64,000 nucleotides of DNA. Source: Eubacterium sp. Its GTDB lineage: Bacteria > Bacillota > Clostridia > Lachnospirales > Lachnospiraceae. Each line of letters starts with the position of its first letter. Within the stretch, counting starts at the first letter, position 1. Shown piece after piece: positions 38,665-47,689 of the stretch. A program made the translations under genes and the position numbers. The stretch covers positions 55,641 through 119,640 of the forward strand of contig JAFRWY010000047.1 of assembly GCA_017437905.1 (NCBI GenBank), in the 5' to 3' direction. The notes below the pieces were generated by a model. It was not told where the DNA came from, did not search any database, and saw nothing but the letters and a program-made list of their open reading frames with translations.

Positions 38665-41625
38665 TTAATTTTCATCTTCCACCGGTAATCCGAACTCGAT
38701 CCGTTTATACCGAATCTCTTCGTTGATATACAGAACCTTATCCATCAGCTCCTCTCGGGGTGATGCGGTGTCGGTCTCTGTGGTTACCGTGTAGAATGCA
38801 TTGTTTACATTTCGCCAGGAGTAGTAACCGCCCGGTACCTGCGGGATACCCTTTACCCATGTAAAGGCTTCTGCCAGGTTGTGGTAGGTTTCTACCGGCC
38901 ACGGAAGCATCTCAAAGGCTTCCTTATTTGCGGTGGCAACACGGGCTGCGGAACCCATCAGGGACTCCATCTCCCGGTCGTACAGGGCCTGCACGTCAGC
39001 GCTGGTCCACCATTTCAGGAACTTCCAGCAGGCATCCGGATGCTTGGTATCCGACATGATCATGGATGCCAGACCGGTGCAGCCCACGCTGTGATCTACG
39101 GTTCCGTCTTCCTTGCGGGTACCGGGTACCATGGTGAAATCCCAAAGTCCTGCGATATCCGGAGCGGAAACCTCCAGGTTGTTGTATACCGTGTAATCCG
39201 CGATGATGATGGGGCACTCACCGGTACGGAAGCGCTCCTCTACGGTGGTGGTCTTGTCCAGACCGTAGTCTGTGTAGAACTCGCAGTACTGCTTGAAGGT
39301 ATTCACAGCGATATCGGAATCCAAAGCCGAGCTGATGCCGCCTTCGTTGTAGTACTCTCCGCCGTTCTGGTACAGCAGCATGGCGTAGATCTGCTCACTG
39401 GGGAGCATACCGAACTCCATCTGATTCTTGGCCAGCACGGACATGATGACCTTCACGTCATCCCAGGTCTCCGGGATCTCCAGTCCCAGCTGATCCAGGA
39501 TATCCTTCCGGTAGAACATAACCGGGAAGGTCTGAGTCTCCGGCAGCGCATACAGCTTGCCGTCAAAGGTAAATGCGGTAAGAGCGCTTTCATAGAACCT
39601 GCTCTTTACTTCATCCACATCCTGGAACTGATTCAGGTCAAGCACGGCGTTACGAAGACCGTAATTGACAGGCGTATCATTTCCGGTGTTCAGTACCGCA
39701 CCTGCGATACCGTTGGTGTTCGCCACCTGAATGGCCACATCCGGACCCTCGCCGGCCAGCTCCGCACGGAGCAGGGTGTTCATGTCCACCAACTGCACAT
39801 TGACGTTGACACCATAGTTGCTGGTGAAGGACTCGTCGATCAGGGAACGGATGACGTTGGCCTGATCACGTCCGGTACCGATCCAGAGGGTGATGGTCTC
39901 GTTCTCCTGACCACCTTCGCCGGTGGAGCCCAGAGAGTTGTAATCAATGACAAATGAATTCCAGAGGCGTGCGATCTCGTTGCCTGCATTGCTGAAGAAA
40001 TTGTTGCCGGACACCTTCACACTCTTCACATCGGAAGCGATGAAAATGCGGTCGATCTGCAGCGGCTGGCTGATAACCTGGGTGATCCAGGTACCACAGG
40101 CACGGACATTTACCTTGTAGGTACTGATGACCCGGACGAAATGCTCCACGTCCTCGATCAGATAATCCAGCTGATCCCGCATGGTGATGAGCACCGTCTC
40201 CTTATCGGAGGTGCGGCCCACGGCCTTACGCAGGGAGTAGATCGCATCGTTCAGCTCGTCCCGGACCTCGGTCATCTCCTGCACGATGGTAGGAAGTGTG
40301 GCCTCGATCTGATAATCACGGTAGGTATCCGGGCTGACGCCGATGATGCGGATAACCTTCCGGTAAATTTCATTCAGCTTGCTGACAGAATCCTGCACCT
40401 CTGCGATGGTTTCAGAGAAATCACCCAGAACCACTTCCATGCGGAGGGTGTGCTTTCCTTTTGTGATGTAGTATTTGTAGGGATTGCCGTCTGCGTCGGC
40501 AATGGGATCCAGATGCCAATCGGACTCGTAATAGAAACCGTGGTTCTCCATCTCCCGGAAGGGAACCTCACCGTCGATGGTGATCTGTCTGGATACGTAA
40601 ATGCCTCGCATGAAGTTCTGCTTATCGAAGAGTGCGATCTCGTAGTAACCGTCCTCCGGTACTTCGAACTGCCACTCGATCCATTGACCGGCCTTGTCCC
40701 AGCTGGTTCCGCCGATGGTGTTGTTCAGCAGGTAACGGGCACTGTGATCGCTGACCGCTGCCGAAGACTGATCCTGCTTCGGATAGAGGGTCTGAGAGGA
40801 GGTTTTCACCGCATCCTCACCTTCGATGACCACGGTGATACCGCTGGTATTCGCCGCCCCGGCCTTGTCCCATTCTGCCTTCTGATCTGCGTAGGACAGG
40901 CTTTCTTTTTGATTGGAAAGCTTCAGTCCGCCGAGGAGCATGGGCTCACGCTTGGACTGGATTCGAATTTCGTGCTCTCCTGCCGTCAGGTAGAAGCTGA
41001 GAGGCTCGGTGATGTAACCGTTGTTGTCGTAAAGATAAGAAGTTACCCACTCCGGAATCTCGATGGAGGTGGGCTTCATGTCATTTCCCTGATTGTCCTT
41101 CTTCCAGGTCACGTGGGTCTCACCGGCATCAAAGGCTTCCTTTGCCACATTTGTGGTCCAGACCCGGGAGAACTGCACGATGTTAAGTTCCGTGTAGGGC
41201 TGCTCTCCGTCCAGGAAGAAGGCTCTCTGGATCTCGGAGTTCTTGCCCTCTACCGGGTAGTAATCCAGAGACAGCTCGTAGAGACCTGCTTCTGCAACGC
41301 TGAACTTATAAGTGATGTCCGCAATCTCACTGGTGAGAATGCTCTTGCCTGTGCGCCCCTCGAAGTTCTCACGGATCTCCGGCGTCGCTGCTTTTCCCTC
41401 TTCCTCATAGGAAGCATACGAATCAGCTGCGATCTCGATCACTGCGTCCGGGCGGTTCTTATCCGGTACTTCCGTCAGATAGCGGCCGTAATCCGTACTG
41501 TATGCGATCTTTGCATCTCCCGGAACCACCGTATCCTTTGAAAATACGGAACGTAACACGAAGAACAGTACCACTGCAAGTAGTACTGCACACCATATGA
41601 TCCGATTTCGCACTTTCTGCGACAT
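38665..41625 (-). CDS. Membrane-anchored fusion of carbohydrate-binding-like domains and a solute-binding protein
   Basis: 986 residues, about twice the length of a normal binding protein. An N-terminal helix (about 8-28) without a lipobox anchors it. Two beta-sandwich domains follow (about 60-240 and 262-420; GLYELSLDYYP, GYYEIALFDKQN, aromatic-rich), resembling CBM6/CBM35-type modules. A helical spacer (about 425-560) leads to a complete family 1 solute-binding domain (about 570-985; ETITLWIGTGRDQANVIRSL, FYRKDILDQLGLEIPETWDD). The gene lies directly before a permease pair, so this is the binding protein of the second importer, with its own glycan-capture modules. Similar long proteins occur in Paenibacillus. 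The ligand is unknown, presumably a mannan-derived chain. Confidence 0.87.
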   Translation of the reverse strand: MSQKVRNRIIWCAVLLAVVLFFVLRSVFSKDTVVPGDAKIAYSTDYGRYLTEVPDKNRPDAVIEIAADSYASYEEEGKAATPEIRENFEGRTGKSILTSEIADITYKFSVAEAGLYELSLDYYPVEGKNSEIQRAFFLDGEQPYTELNIVQFSRVWTTNVAKEAFDAGETHVTWKKDNQGNDMKPTSIEIPEWVTSYLYDNNGYITEPLSFYLTAGEHEIRIQSKREPMLLGGLKLSNQKESLSYADQKAEWDKAGAANTSGITVVIEGEDAVKTSSQTLYPKQDQSSAAVSDHSARYLLNNTIGGTSWDKAGQWIEWQFEVPEDGYYEIALFDKQNFMRGIYVSRQITIDGEVPFREMENHGFYYESDWHLDPIADADGNPYKYYITKGKHTLRMEVVLGDFSETIAEVQDSVSKLNEIYRKVIRIIGVSPDTYRDYQIEATLPTIVQEMTEVRDELNDAIYSLRKAVGRTSDKETVLITMRDQLDYLIEDVEHFVRVISTYKVNVRACGTWITQVISQPLQIDRIFIASDVKSVKVSGNNFFSNAGNEIARLWNSFVIDYNSLGSTGEGGQENETITLWIGTGRDQANVIRSLIDESFTSNYGVNVNVQLVDMNTLLRAELAGEGPDVAIQVANTNGIAGAVLNTGNDTPVNYGLRNAVLDLNQFQDVDEVKSRFYESALTAFTFDGKLYALPETQTFPVMFYRKDILDQLGLEIPETWDDVKVIMSVLAKNQMEFGMLPSEQIYAMLLYQNGGEYYNEGGISSALDSDIAVNTFKQYCEFYTDYGLDKTTTVEERFRTGECPIIIADYTVYNNLEVSAPDIAGLWDFTMVPGTRKEDGTVDHSVGCTGLASMIMSDTKHPDACWKFLKWWTSADVQALYDREMESLMGSAARVATANKEAFEMLPWPVETYHNLAEAFTWVKGIPQVPGGYYSWRNVNNAFYTVTTETDTASPREELMDKVLYINEEIRYKRIEFGLPVEDEN

Positions 41626-41724
41626 AGTTCCAACCTCTCTGCATGTTAATGAAGTATGAAGATCTTCGAACTCCCGCCCAAGGTGACATGGTCGTCACCC
41701 CGGTTCGTCCGGCGGAAGTTACTC

Positions 41725-42459
41725 TTATTCTTTCCAGTTTTCGTAATACCAGCGGTCCTTATCCTCTTCCGTCGGTTCCGGCATGTACTCTCTCAGCACC
41801 CGTTCCATCAGCAGGTTCGAACCCAGCATCCAGAAAGCGGGGATGAACAGCAGCGTAAGGAGCGGCAGGACGAAGATGTAAAGATATACAAGTCCCGCAA
41901 ACGCCACGATGTGGATCAGCGTTACGATAAAATGCTGTCCGCTGATGATGAAGGCCATGGAAAAGGCTCCGCCCACACTGACGCGGAACCTGGAAAGGAT
42001 CGGGAAGAGGTAAGCAGCGATGGCCAGGGTCAGGATCACCAGGATCACAAAGCCCTTCGCCGCAAAGGTCTTCAGCGACAGCTCCACATGAACCGCATAC
42101 ATATTCAGGAAGAAAAGTCCCACACACCACGCAAGGAGAATGATCCCTGCGATGGAGGACTTCTTAAAATACTGCTTCACGGCCCGGAAGAATTCCCGTA
42201 CCGGATAGCCTCTGCCGTACCGGATGCTCTTCCCCACCGTGTTGTAGAGGGCTGTGGTGGCAGCTCCCATGGTAACCACCGGCAGACAGCAGAGCACATA
42301 GACAAGCCCGAGCAGGATCAGTTCGCCGGTCTTGGTGAGAAAGGTCACTACCGGTCCGTCCACATCAAAGAGGATCTGCCGGATGGACATCCGCTCGCGC
42401 TGCATGGGGTCCTTTTCTTTATTCAGTTGTAGCTGATCCATGCTTTCGGTCCGCTGCAT
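41725..42459 (-). CDS. DUF624 (YesL-like) membrane protein
   Basis: 244 residues, about five helices, with the family pattern: DGPVVTFLTKTGELILLGLV, LCCLPVVTMGAATTALYNTV, then GRGYPVREFFRAVKQYF. GAGGT lies 6 bases before the ATG at 42459; further in-frame ATGs within the first 24 codons are possible starts. It precedes the carbohydrate-binding-domain/binding-protein fusion, mirroring the second DUF624 gene beside the other transporter, so each importer appears to have its own DUF624 partner. Confidence 0.83.
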   Translation of the reverse strand: MQRTESMDQLQLNKEKDPMQRERMSIRQILFDVDGPVVTFLTKTGELILLGLVYVLCCLPVVTMGAATTALYNTVGKSIRYGRGYPVREFFRAVKQYFKKSSIAGIILLAWCVGLFFLNMYAVHVELSLKTFAAKGFVILVILTLAIAAYLFPILSRFRVSVGGAFSMAFIISGQHFIVTLIHIVAFAGLVYLYIFVLPLLTLLFIPAFWMLGSNLLMERVLREYMPEPTEEDKDRWYYENWKE

Positions 42460-42598
42460 GCAGTACCTCTTTCTTTCGGATAAAGATCCTTCGCTTCGCG
42501 CTGCCGCCCAATAGCATTCGGCGCATATTCACGTGCGTTCGTTCCGGAAGGGTATCATCCGGGGCGATCGCCCCTTGTCATTCCGAGGCCGACGGATC

Positions 42599-43771
42599 TC
42601 ACTTCTCCGTAGTTCCCCCGGTCTCCGTGCTCCCGGCCTTCTCTCCGTCTCCGTAGGTCTTCAGATCCGGAAGCTCATCCCGGGTAATGACCCGTTCGTG
42701 GCTATATACCTTTTCCAGCATTTCCTTCTCGGTATAGGTCTCCGAGTAAACATTCAGTGTATCGGAATCGGTCACGAATTCACCACCCCAGGTTCCGAAG
42801 TAACTCCACATCGCTCCGTCATTTACCGCTTCATCCGGATCGAAGAGACATCCGTTCTCCGTCATGGCCACGATCATGGGGGTTTCGGTGGTATTCTTCA
42901 GATTCTTGTATTTCGACTGCTGGGAGGAGTACTTATGCTTGCCCGGATAGATATCATCTCCCATCATATCCACCACGTCGTCCCCCGGGTACCAGCTCTT
43001 CGACTGTCCGTTCCATACCCAGATCAGATTGTGAAGCTCATACTCCTTCGTAAACTTCTCATACATGATGCGGTACAGTTTGATGTAAGACTCCGCATCA
43101 CAGTTGCCCCACCAGAACCATCCGCCGCTGGCTTCGTGCAGCGGTCTCCAGAGCACCGGAATGTCCAGATCCCGAAGCTTTGTCAGGTCCTTCGCGATAG
43201 CATCCATGTCCGCCATCAGAAGGTCGTAACCCTCCCGGTCCTCACCGTTCATGATCTTATCCAGATCGATATCCGTATGGTCCTTGTAGAACCCGCTGTA
43301 CCATGTACCGGTCAGGTACTTTGTGGGCGCATTCCAATGCCAGCAGATGGTGATGAGACTGTTATTCTCCCAGGCTTCGATGGCCTGATCTATGGTCTTG
43401 CATTCGGTCCCAAGCGCCTCGCGCGAGGGGGATGCATCCATCATATCCAGACCGACCATGGCCGGGAACTTCCCGGTAGCCTTCCAGATCACGGCCATCT
43501 CATGGCCGAAGACCCCTTGATCACAGTACTGTCCGGAAATGATGTTCTTTCCGTAATTATCCGCCAGATACTGATAGATCCGCTTTGCATTCACGGATGC
43601 CGCAGGATCCGACAGTTCTTTCTTTACTTCAAATTCCGACCTTTGTGCGGTTTCCGAAGATTCTGCGTTCTCCGATCCCTTCTCCGCACTGCCGCAGGCG
43701 GGACACTGTCCGGATAAAAGTAAAAGAAACGCAGCCACCAATATTCTTTTTCCGATCCGACTTCGTTTCAT
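42599..43771 (-). CDS. GH26 endo-beta-1,4-mannanase, surface-bound
   Basis: 390 residues. A hydrophobic leader ends at CPACGS, which looks like an atypical lipobox (Cys26), then a Ser/Glu linker and one GH26 barrel. The acid/base is Glu213 in RPLHEASGGWFWWG and the nucleophile Glu305 in IVAMTENG. No carbohydrate-binding module is attached, unlike the multi-modular GH26 of Roseburia. It should cut mannan at the cell surface and start the pathway. It is the first gene of the large operon. The usual ribosome binding site is poor: AAAAGGGG is 14 bases from the ATG, and the ATG itself lies in one arm of a 20-base inverted repeat. Confidence 0.93.
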   Translation of the reverse strand: MKRSRIGKRILVAAFLLLLSGQCPACGSAEKGSENAESSETAQRSEFEVKKELSDPAASVNAKRIYQYLADNYGKNIISGQYCDQGVFGHEMAVIWKATGKFPAMVGLDMMDASPSREALGTECKTIDQAIEAWENNSLITICWHWNAPTKYLTGTWYSGFYKDHTDIDLDKIMNGEDREGYDLLMADMDAIAKDLTKLRDLDIPVLWRPLHEASGGWFWWGNCDAESYIKLYRIMYEKFTKEYELHNLIWVWNGQSKSWYPGDDVVDMMGDDIYPGKHKYSSQQSKYKNLKNTTETPMIVAMTENGCLFDPDEAVNDGAMWSYFGTWGGEFVTDSDTLNVYSETYTEKEMLEKVYSHERVITRDELPDLKTYGDGEKAGSTETGGTTEK

Positions 43772-43783
43772 TTACTTTTATCC
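43712..43783 (-). promoter_or_regulatory. Inverted repeat enclosing the GH26 start codon
   Basis: In the mRNA, a 20-base arm beginning GGATAAAAGTAA and containing the ATG (43764-43783) pairs with a 20-base arm inside codons 14-20 of the signal sequence (43712-43731), 19 of 20 positions, leaving a 32-base loop. The single mismatch falls on the U of AUG. The hairpin would hide the start codon. Confidence 0.75.
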
Positions 43784-43879
43784 AGCCCCTTTTCTTGCTT
43801 AACTCAGGGTTACACCAGTGCCAAAGGATTTTGGAGGGTTTGTATAAAAATGCCTTGTGCCGCACATTTATATAGGTAA

Positions 43880-43908
43880 AATATACCACAATATTTATGT
43901 GAGTACAA
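43880..43908 (-). promoter_or_regulatory. Sigma-A promoter of the GH26-led operon
   Basis: TTGTAC (43903-43908) and TATATT (43880-43885) with a 17-base spacer on the minus strand, about 110 bases before the GH26 start. The flanking inverted GCCTTG/CAAGGC repeat encloses the promoter. Confidence 0.65.
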
Positions 43909-43913
43909 GGCTT

Positions 43914-43933
43914 TTTTGCTAAATTTAATTATA
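43914..43933. promoter_or_regulatory. Candidate LacI operator upstream of the GH26 promoter
   Basis: An AT-rich imperfect palindrome with core TAAATTTAA, in an AT-rich patch (about 43911-43975) of a GC-rich genome. It matches about 15 of 20 positions of the palindrome at 53284-53303. A half-site-like TTTACTTAA follows at 43957. Confidence 0.4.
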
Positions 43934-44006
43934 TTTTTTGTATTTTTAATTAGTTTTTTACTTAATTTTACTTTCCTGGCATTTTTCGATACACTTCCCG
44001 GAGCAT

Positions 44007-45032
44007 TTATCCCCGGCCGGAATCCGGTTTGCCATGGTATCTTCCCGTATAACGTTCCACCAGCCAGCCATAGGAAAGTACCGTACCGTAGCGGTAATCC
44101 GGATTCTCACAGTGCTGCTCCAGCATGTTCATGCACTGGGAGATCATTTCCTCCACATTTACATGATATGTAGTAAGCTCAACGCCGTCCAGCTTGTTAT
44201 TCGCATAATCATCATAACCGACCACCGCCACATCCTCCGGAACCGAGAACCCCTTCTCCCGAAGGGCCCGGATCAGCCGGTAGGCGGTGAGATCGCAGGC
44301 ACAGACGAAGCCGTCCGGAAGCGCCTCCGGAAGAACCAGATCGATGTCGATACCGTTCATGTCCCGGTCGCTGACCAGCCATTTCTCGTCAAATGCCATG
44401 CTGTTGGCGATCAGATACTTCCGAAAGCCCACGTATCGATCAAGATTGCTCCGGGTCGCAAGGTGATTTCCCACGAATCCGACGGTCTTGCAGCCGCTCC
44501 GCACCAGGTGCCGGGTCAGAAGATAACCGCCGTTCACGTTATCGCTGAGGACAGAATCCATGTCATAGTCCTCATTTTCAAAATCGAACAGGATACAGCC
44601 GATGCCGGTCTTCACGATGGCATTCAGATAAGCGTTGCTGATCTCCCCGATCACGATGATCTGGTCGATGGAGGAAAGTGCCACCAGCTTCGGAAGCTCG
44701 CCCTTCTCCTCATCCTCCTGGCGTACCGCTTCAAGGATCGCCACGTAATTCCTGCGAGTCAGTTCAAGGAGGATCCTCTGATACACCTTCTGATAGAAGG
44801 AATCTTCACCGATGAACCGTTCCGCGATCACGATCGCCACATTTCTCGTGCCCGCCCGGTCAACGCCCTTCTTGAAGACATAGCCCAGCTCATGTGCCCG
44901 GTCGATGATATCCTGCCGGAGCTGGTCTCCGACGCCGTCCTTACCCGCCAGTGCCTTGGACACCGTTACGATGCTGACGCCGAACTCCGCGGCAATATCC
45001 TTCATGGTCACTTTCTTTTCTGTCGCTGCCAT
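44007..45032 (-). CDS. LacI-family transcriptional regulator of mannan use
   Basis: 341 residues. N-terminal helix-turn-helix VTMKDIAAEFGVSIVTVSKAL and hinge helix region (about 8-60), followed by a periplasmic-binding-type sensor domain (NVAIVIAERFIGE, FDFENEDYDMDSVLSDNVNGGYLL, VAVVGYDDYANNKLDGVELTT). It is the last gene of the first operon and lies directly upstream of the GH26 promoter, so it is the obvious regulator of both. By family precedent it would be a repressor released by a mannooligosaccharide or sugar phosphate, but this is inference. Confidence 0.93.
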   Translation of the reverse strand: MAATEKKVTMKDIAAEFGVSIVTVSKALAGKDGVGDQLRQDIIDRAHELGYVFKKGVDRAGTRNVAIVIAERFIGEDSFYQKVYQRILLELTRRNYVAILEAVRQEDEEKGELPKLVALSSIDQIIVIGEISNAYLNAIVKTGIGCILFDFENEDYDMDSVLSDNVNGGYLLTRHLVRSGCKTVGFVGNHLATRSNLDRYVGFRKYLIANSMAFDEKWLVSDRDMNGIDIDLVLPEALPDGFVCACDLTAYRLIRALREKGFSVPEDVAVVGYDDYANNKLDGVELTTYHVNVEEMISQCMNMLEQHCENPDYRYGTVLSYGWLVERYTGRYHGKPDSGRG

Positions 45033-45073
45033 ACCGAATTCCCCTTACTTCTCCTGTCTGTCATATGCTGCAT

Positions 45074-45093
45074 CGGACCGATGACACGGTCCG
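45074..45093 (-). terminator. Small hairpin between the GH5 and lacI genes
   Basis: CGGACCG and CGGTCCG form a perfect 7-base stem with a 6-base loop, without a U-tract. It is probably an mRNA processing or stability element. Confidence 0.45.
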
Positions 45094-45098
45094 GTAAA

Positions 45099-46448
45099 CT
45101 ACCTCGCGTTAAGCATGAGTGCCTTTACGATATCCTCGTAGATAAAATATCCTCCCCGGCGGTAATAAAGACCGAGGGATTCGCCGTTCCCGGTAAATGC
45201 GTTGTTATCCCACCAGAGTGCCGTCATACCATAGGACCGGGCCTTTGCCACATAATAGGCCGCGAAATCCACGCGGGCCTGCAGGTTCTTATCCTTATCC
45301 ACCGCGCCGAACTCACCGATCACAACGGGAGTCCCATTTACGATAAACTTCTGATAGAGCCGGCTCATGAAGCCGTCGATCTCGGAGGTCCCGCTGGTAT
45401 TCTCCAAACTGAACTCCGAGGTTCCGCTCAGATCCAGTGCAAAGCTGTAGGGTGTATATGCATGAACGGACACCAGGATATGGCTGACCGTACCGGTGTA
45501 ATCCGCAGGCTCCTCCGGAAGCTTGTAATCCGCATGCAGGGCCCCGTCCGCAGAAGCATCATAGCCGGGACACATAAGATACCGTGTGGCATTCTTTCCG
45601 CCGGAAGCACGTACCGTATTCACAAAGAGCTGGTTCAGTTCGTTGATGCACTGCACGGATTCCGCCACATCCGCATCCCCTGACGGGAACCACCATTCAT
45701 ATTTGTGCCCCACAAGACGCGGTTCATTCATGGCCTCGAAGATCAGCTTTTCATCATAATCCTTATAGCGCTCGGAGAGCTGTTCCCAGATCCGCCGGAT
45801 GTATTTCTCCGACTGTGCCTGATGGGCCCGGTCCGGATAGAACCCTTTTGCTTCCTCATGATTATCATGATGGATGTTCAGGATCACATACATGCCGTCA
45901 TTGATCGCCCAGTCCACCACCGTATTCACCCGATCCATCCATTCGGCGGAAATGGTGCAGTCATCGTCCACGATATGATTATGCCAGGATACCGGGATCC
46001 GGATGGTCTCAAAGCCCGCGGCATGAAAGTCCTTGATCATCTGCTCCGAGGTTTTGATACCGCACCAGACCGTCTCCGCATCCATTTCATTCTTCAGATT
46101 TGTATCATTGTAGGCATCAAAGGTATTGCCCAGGCTGACACCGATCGACAGATCCTTCACGAAGGAAAATGCTTCGCTCTCCGGCACCTCATGCCCTTCC
46201 ATTTTCATCTCGGGGATGACAACCTCCGGGAGCATTCCTCCCTGTTCGGTGGTACTGCCGGTTGCTTCTGTCGTCTTCTCCTCCGTGCCGGCTTCCGTAT
46301 CACCGGTCGCGGCTTCCGTCCCTGCGGTTGAAGCTGCGGTTCCCGTTACATCCTCCGATGTGCTGCCGCCGGAGCTTCCGCAGGCCGTAAATACCAGGGC
46401 CAGCGCCAGCGCATATACCGCGAACGCGGTTTTTCTGTTCTTTCGCAT
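45099..46448 (-). CDS. GH5 (subfamily 4-like) surface endo-glucanase/glucomannanase
   Basis: 449 residues. Lipoprotein signal with Cys23 (VFTACGSS), a Thr/Glu/Ala-rich linker to about 75, and one GH5 barrel. GVSLGNTFDAYN and VHAYTPYSFAL are typical of subfamily 4. The acid/base is Glu242 in FEAMNEPRL and the nucleophile Glu379 in VVIGEFGA. Subfamily 4 enzymes act on beta-1,4-glucan, xyloglucan, glucomannan or mixed-linkage glucan. In this operon glucomannan is the most sensible target, which would also explain the need for a mannosylglucose route. Confidence 0.88.
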   Translation of the reverse strand: MRKNRKTAFAVYALALALVFTACGSSGGSTSEDVTGTAASTAGTEAATGDTEAGTEEKTTEATGSTTEQGGMLPEVVIPEMKMEGHEVPESEAFSFVKDLSIGVSLGNTFDAYNDTNLKNEMDAETVWCGIKTSEQMIKDFHAAGFETIRIPVSWHNHIVDDDCTISAEWMDRVNTVVDWAINDGMYVILNIHHDNHEEAKGFYPDRAHQAQSEKYIRRIWEQLSERYKDYDEKLIFEAMNEPRLVGHKYEWWFPSGDADVAESVQCINELNQLFVNTVRASGGKNATRYLMCPGYDASADGALHADYKLPEEPADYTGTVSHILVSVHAYTPYSFALDLSGTSEFSLENTSGTSEIDGFMSRLYQKFIVNGTPVVIGEFGAVDKDKNLQARVDFAAYYVAKARSYGMTALWWDNNAFTGNGESLGLYYRRGGYFIYEDIVKALMLNAR

Positions 46449-46485
46449 ATTGATTCTTCCGTTTGCAGGATCTCCTGCCCTTTCT

Positions 46486-47454
46486 CTATCGTGTATACCA
46501 GTCCTTCAGAATCTGCTCCGCTTTCTTGCCGTACACCGTGAAATCGCGGTTCTGCTTTGCTTCACTTTCCGGCGGGATCACTGCCTTCCAGTCCCACCAG
46601 AAATATCCGGAAAACCAGGGCAGATCCCAGGTTGCTTCCATGGCGGTCTCGTAAAAATCCGCCTGCTCCTGTTCGTCCGCAGGTTTCTCGGGGCGGTTCT
46701 TAAAGTCCCAGGGGTACATGGTACAGCCCGCTTCATTTCTGACACCGATCTCCGCGAACATAATGGGCTTGCCGTACCTTTCATGACATGCTTTCAGGCT
46801 TTCCACCACCGGCTTCCAGCGCCCGCGCATGGTATCGATCCCCTGATGCTCCGGGTCCGTCACCGGATAATATCCGCTGATACCGATCACATCCACCGCA
46901 TCCAGCCAGCGGGAAGAGAACTCGTCGCCATGGTTAATATTGTGCATCACGATACCGGAATACCGTTCCCGCACCTCCGCGATCATCCTGCGGCAACGGT
47001 CCGCCTGGGTATCCATCCCGGCCATCTCACAACCGGTGCAGAGCATCTCACAGCCCAGCCGTTCCGCCATTTCCGCATAATAATTCATGAAATTCCGGTA
47101 GGAGGCGAACCAGTCGTCCCAGTAGGTGGTTCCTTCCTCCGTCGGGAAATTGATCCGAGCCCGCCAGCTCCGGTCCAGACAGTTCACCATGGGCTTCAGG
47201 CACACCTTCAGGCCCAGGCTTTTGGCCAGGTTTACGGCATGGGCAACCTCCTCATCGGTCTGGGTTCTGCCGTAGAGGGAGAATATCCTTGTGCTGTAAA
47301 AGGTTTCCTGCCAGGCGTTGACGGTAAGGCAGATCCAGTCGAGACCGTTGGAAGCGAGCCTCCGCATCGACTGCTCCGCTGCGGGAGTCAGCCATTCACC
47401 CTGCCGGCTGAAGAAACCCCAGGTGTAACCTTTACAGAATAATAAATCGTTCAT
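46486..47454 (-). CDS. GH113 beta-1,4-mannosidase/mannanase, cytoplasmic
   Basis: 322 residues without a signal peptide. A single GH113 barrel (CKGYTWGFFSRQGEW at the start) with the acid/base Glu143 in TGCEMAG and the nucleophile Glu235 in MFAEIGVRNEAG. GH113 is a small family of mannan-active enzymes in Firmicutes; the one in Roseburia intestinalis trims imported mannooligosaccharides. AAGGAA lies 13 bases before the ATG, directly after a large inverted repeat in the leader. It lies between manA and GH5. Confidence 0.9.
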   Translation of the reverse strand: MNDLLFCKGYTWGFFSRQGEWLTPAAEQSMRRLASNGLDWICLTVNAWQETFYSTRIFSLYGRTQTDEEVAHAVNLAKSLGLKVCLKPMVNCLDRSWRARINFPTEEGTTYWDDWFASYRNFMNYYAEMAERLGCEMLCTGCEMAGMDTQADRCRRMIAEVRERYSGIVMHNINHGDEFSSRWLDAVDVIGISGYYPVTDPEHQGIDTMRGRWKPVVESLKACHERYGKPIMFAEIGVRNEAGCTMYPWDFKNRPEKPADEQEQADFYETAMEATWDLPWFSGYFWWDWKAVIPPESEAKQNRDFTVYGKKAEQILKDWYTR

Positions 47455-47470
47455 ATTTCTTATATTCCTT

Positions 47471-47556
47471 TTATCTCAGTGGGAGAAGACTACCACCTCT
47501 CAGATGGCGGATAATATGATCTGCCTCAGCGGGGGCCCGATCTCCCACTGAGATAA
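47471..47556 (-). repeat. Perfect 16-base inverted repeat just upstream of the GH113 ribosome binding site
   Basis: TTATCTCAGTGGGAGA (47471-47486) and its exact complement (47541-47556) enclose 54 bases with an inner CAGAT/ATCTG stem. The structure ends immediately before the AAGGAA site. The rest of the 235-base gap (to 47689) holds smaller hairpins (GTCAGC-AGAA-GCTGAC at about 47597) and no gene. Confidence 0.85.
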
Positions 47557-47689
47557 TCGCTCCGCGAGGATGCGCAGAGATTCGGATCGGAACTATGTCA
47601 GCAGAAGCTGACTCCCGTCTCGTGCCCGATCCCGCGGGCGAGACCTGAACACCTGACCCGGACCGGGAGATCCGTCTTACGACCGGACT

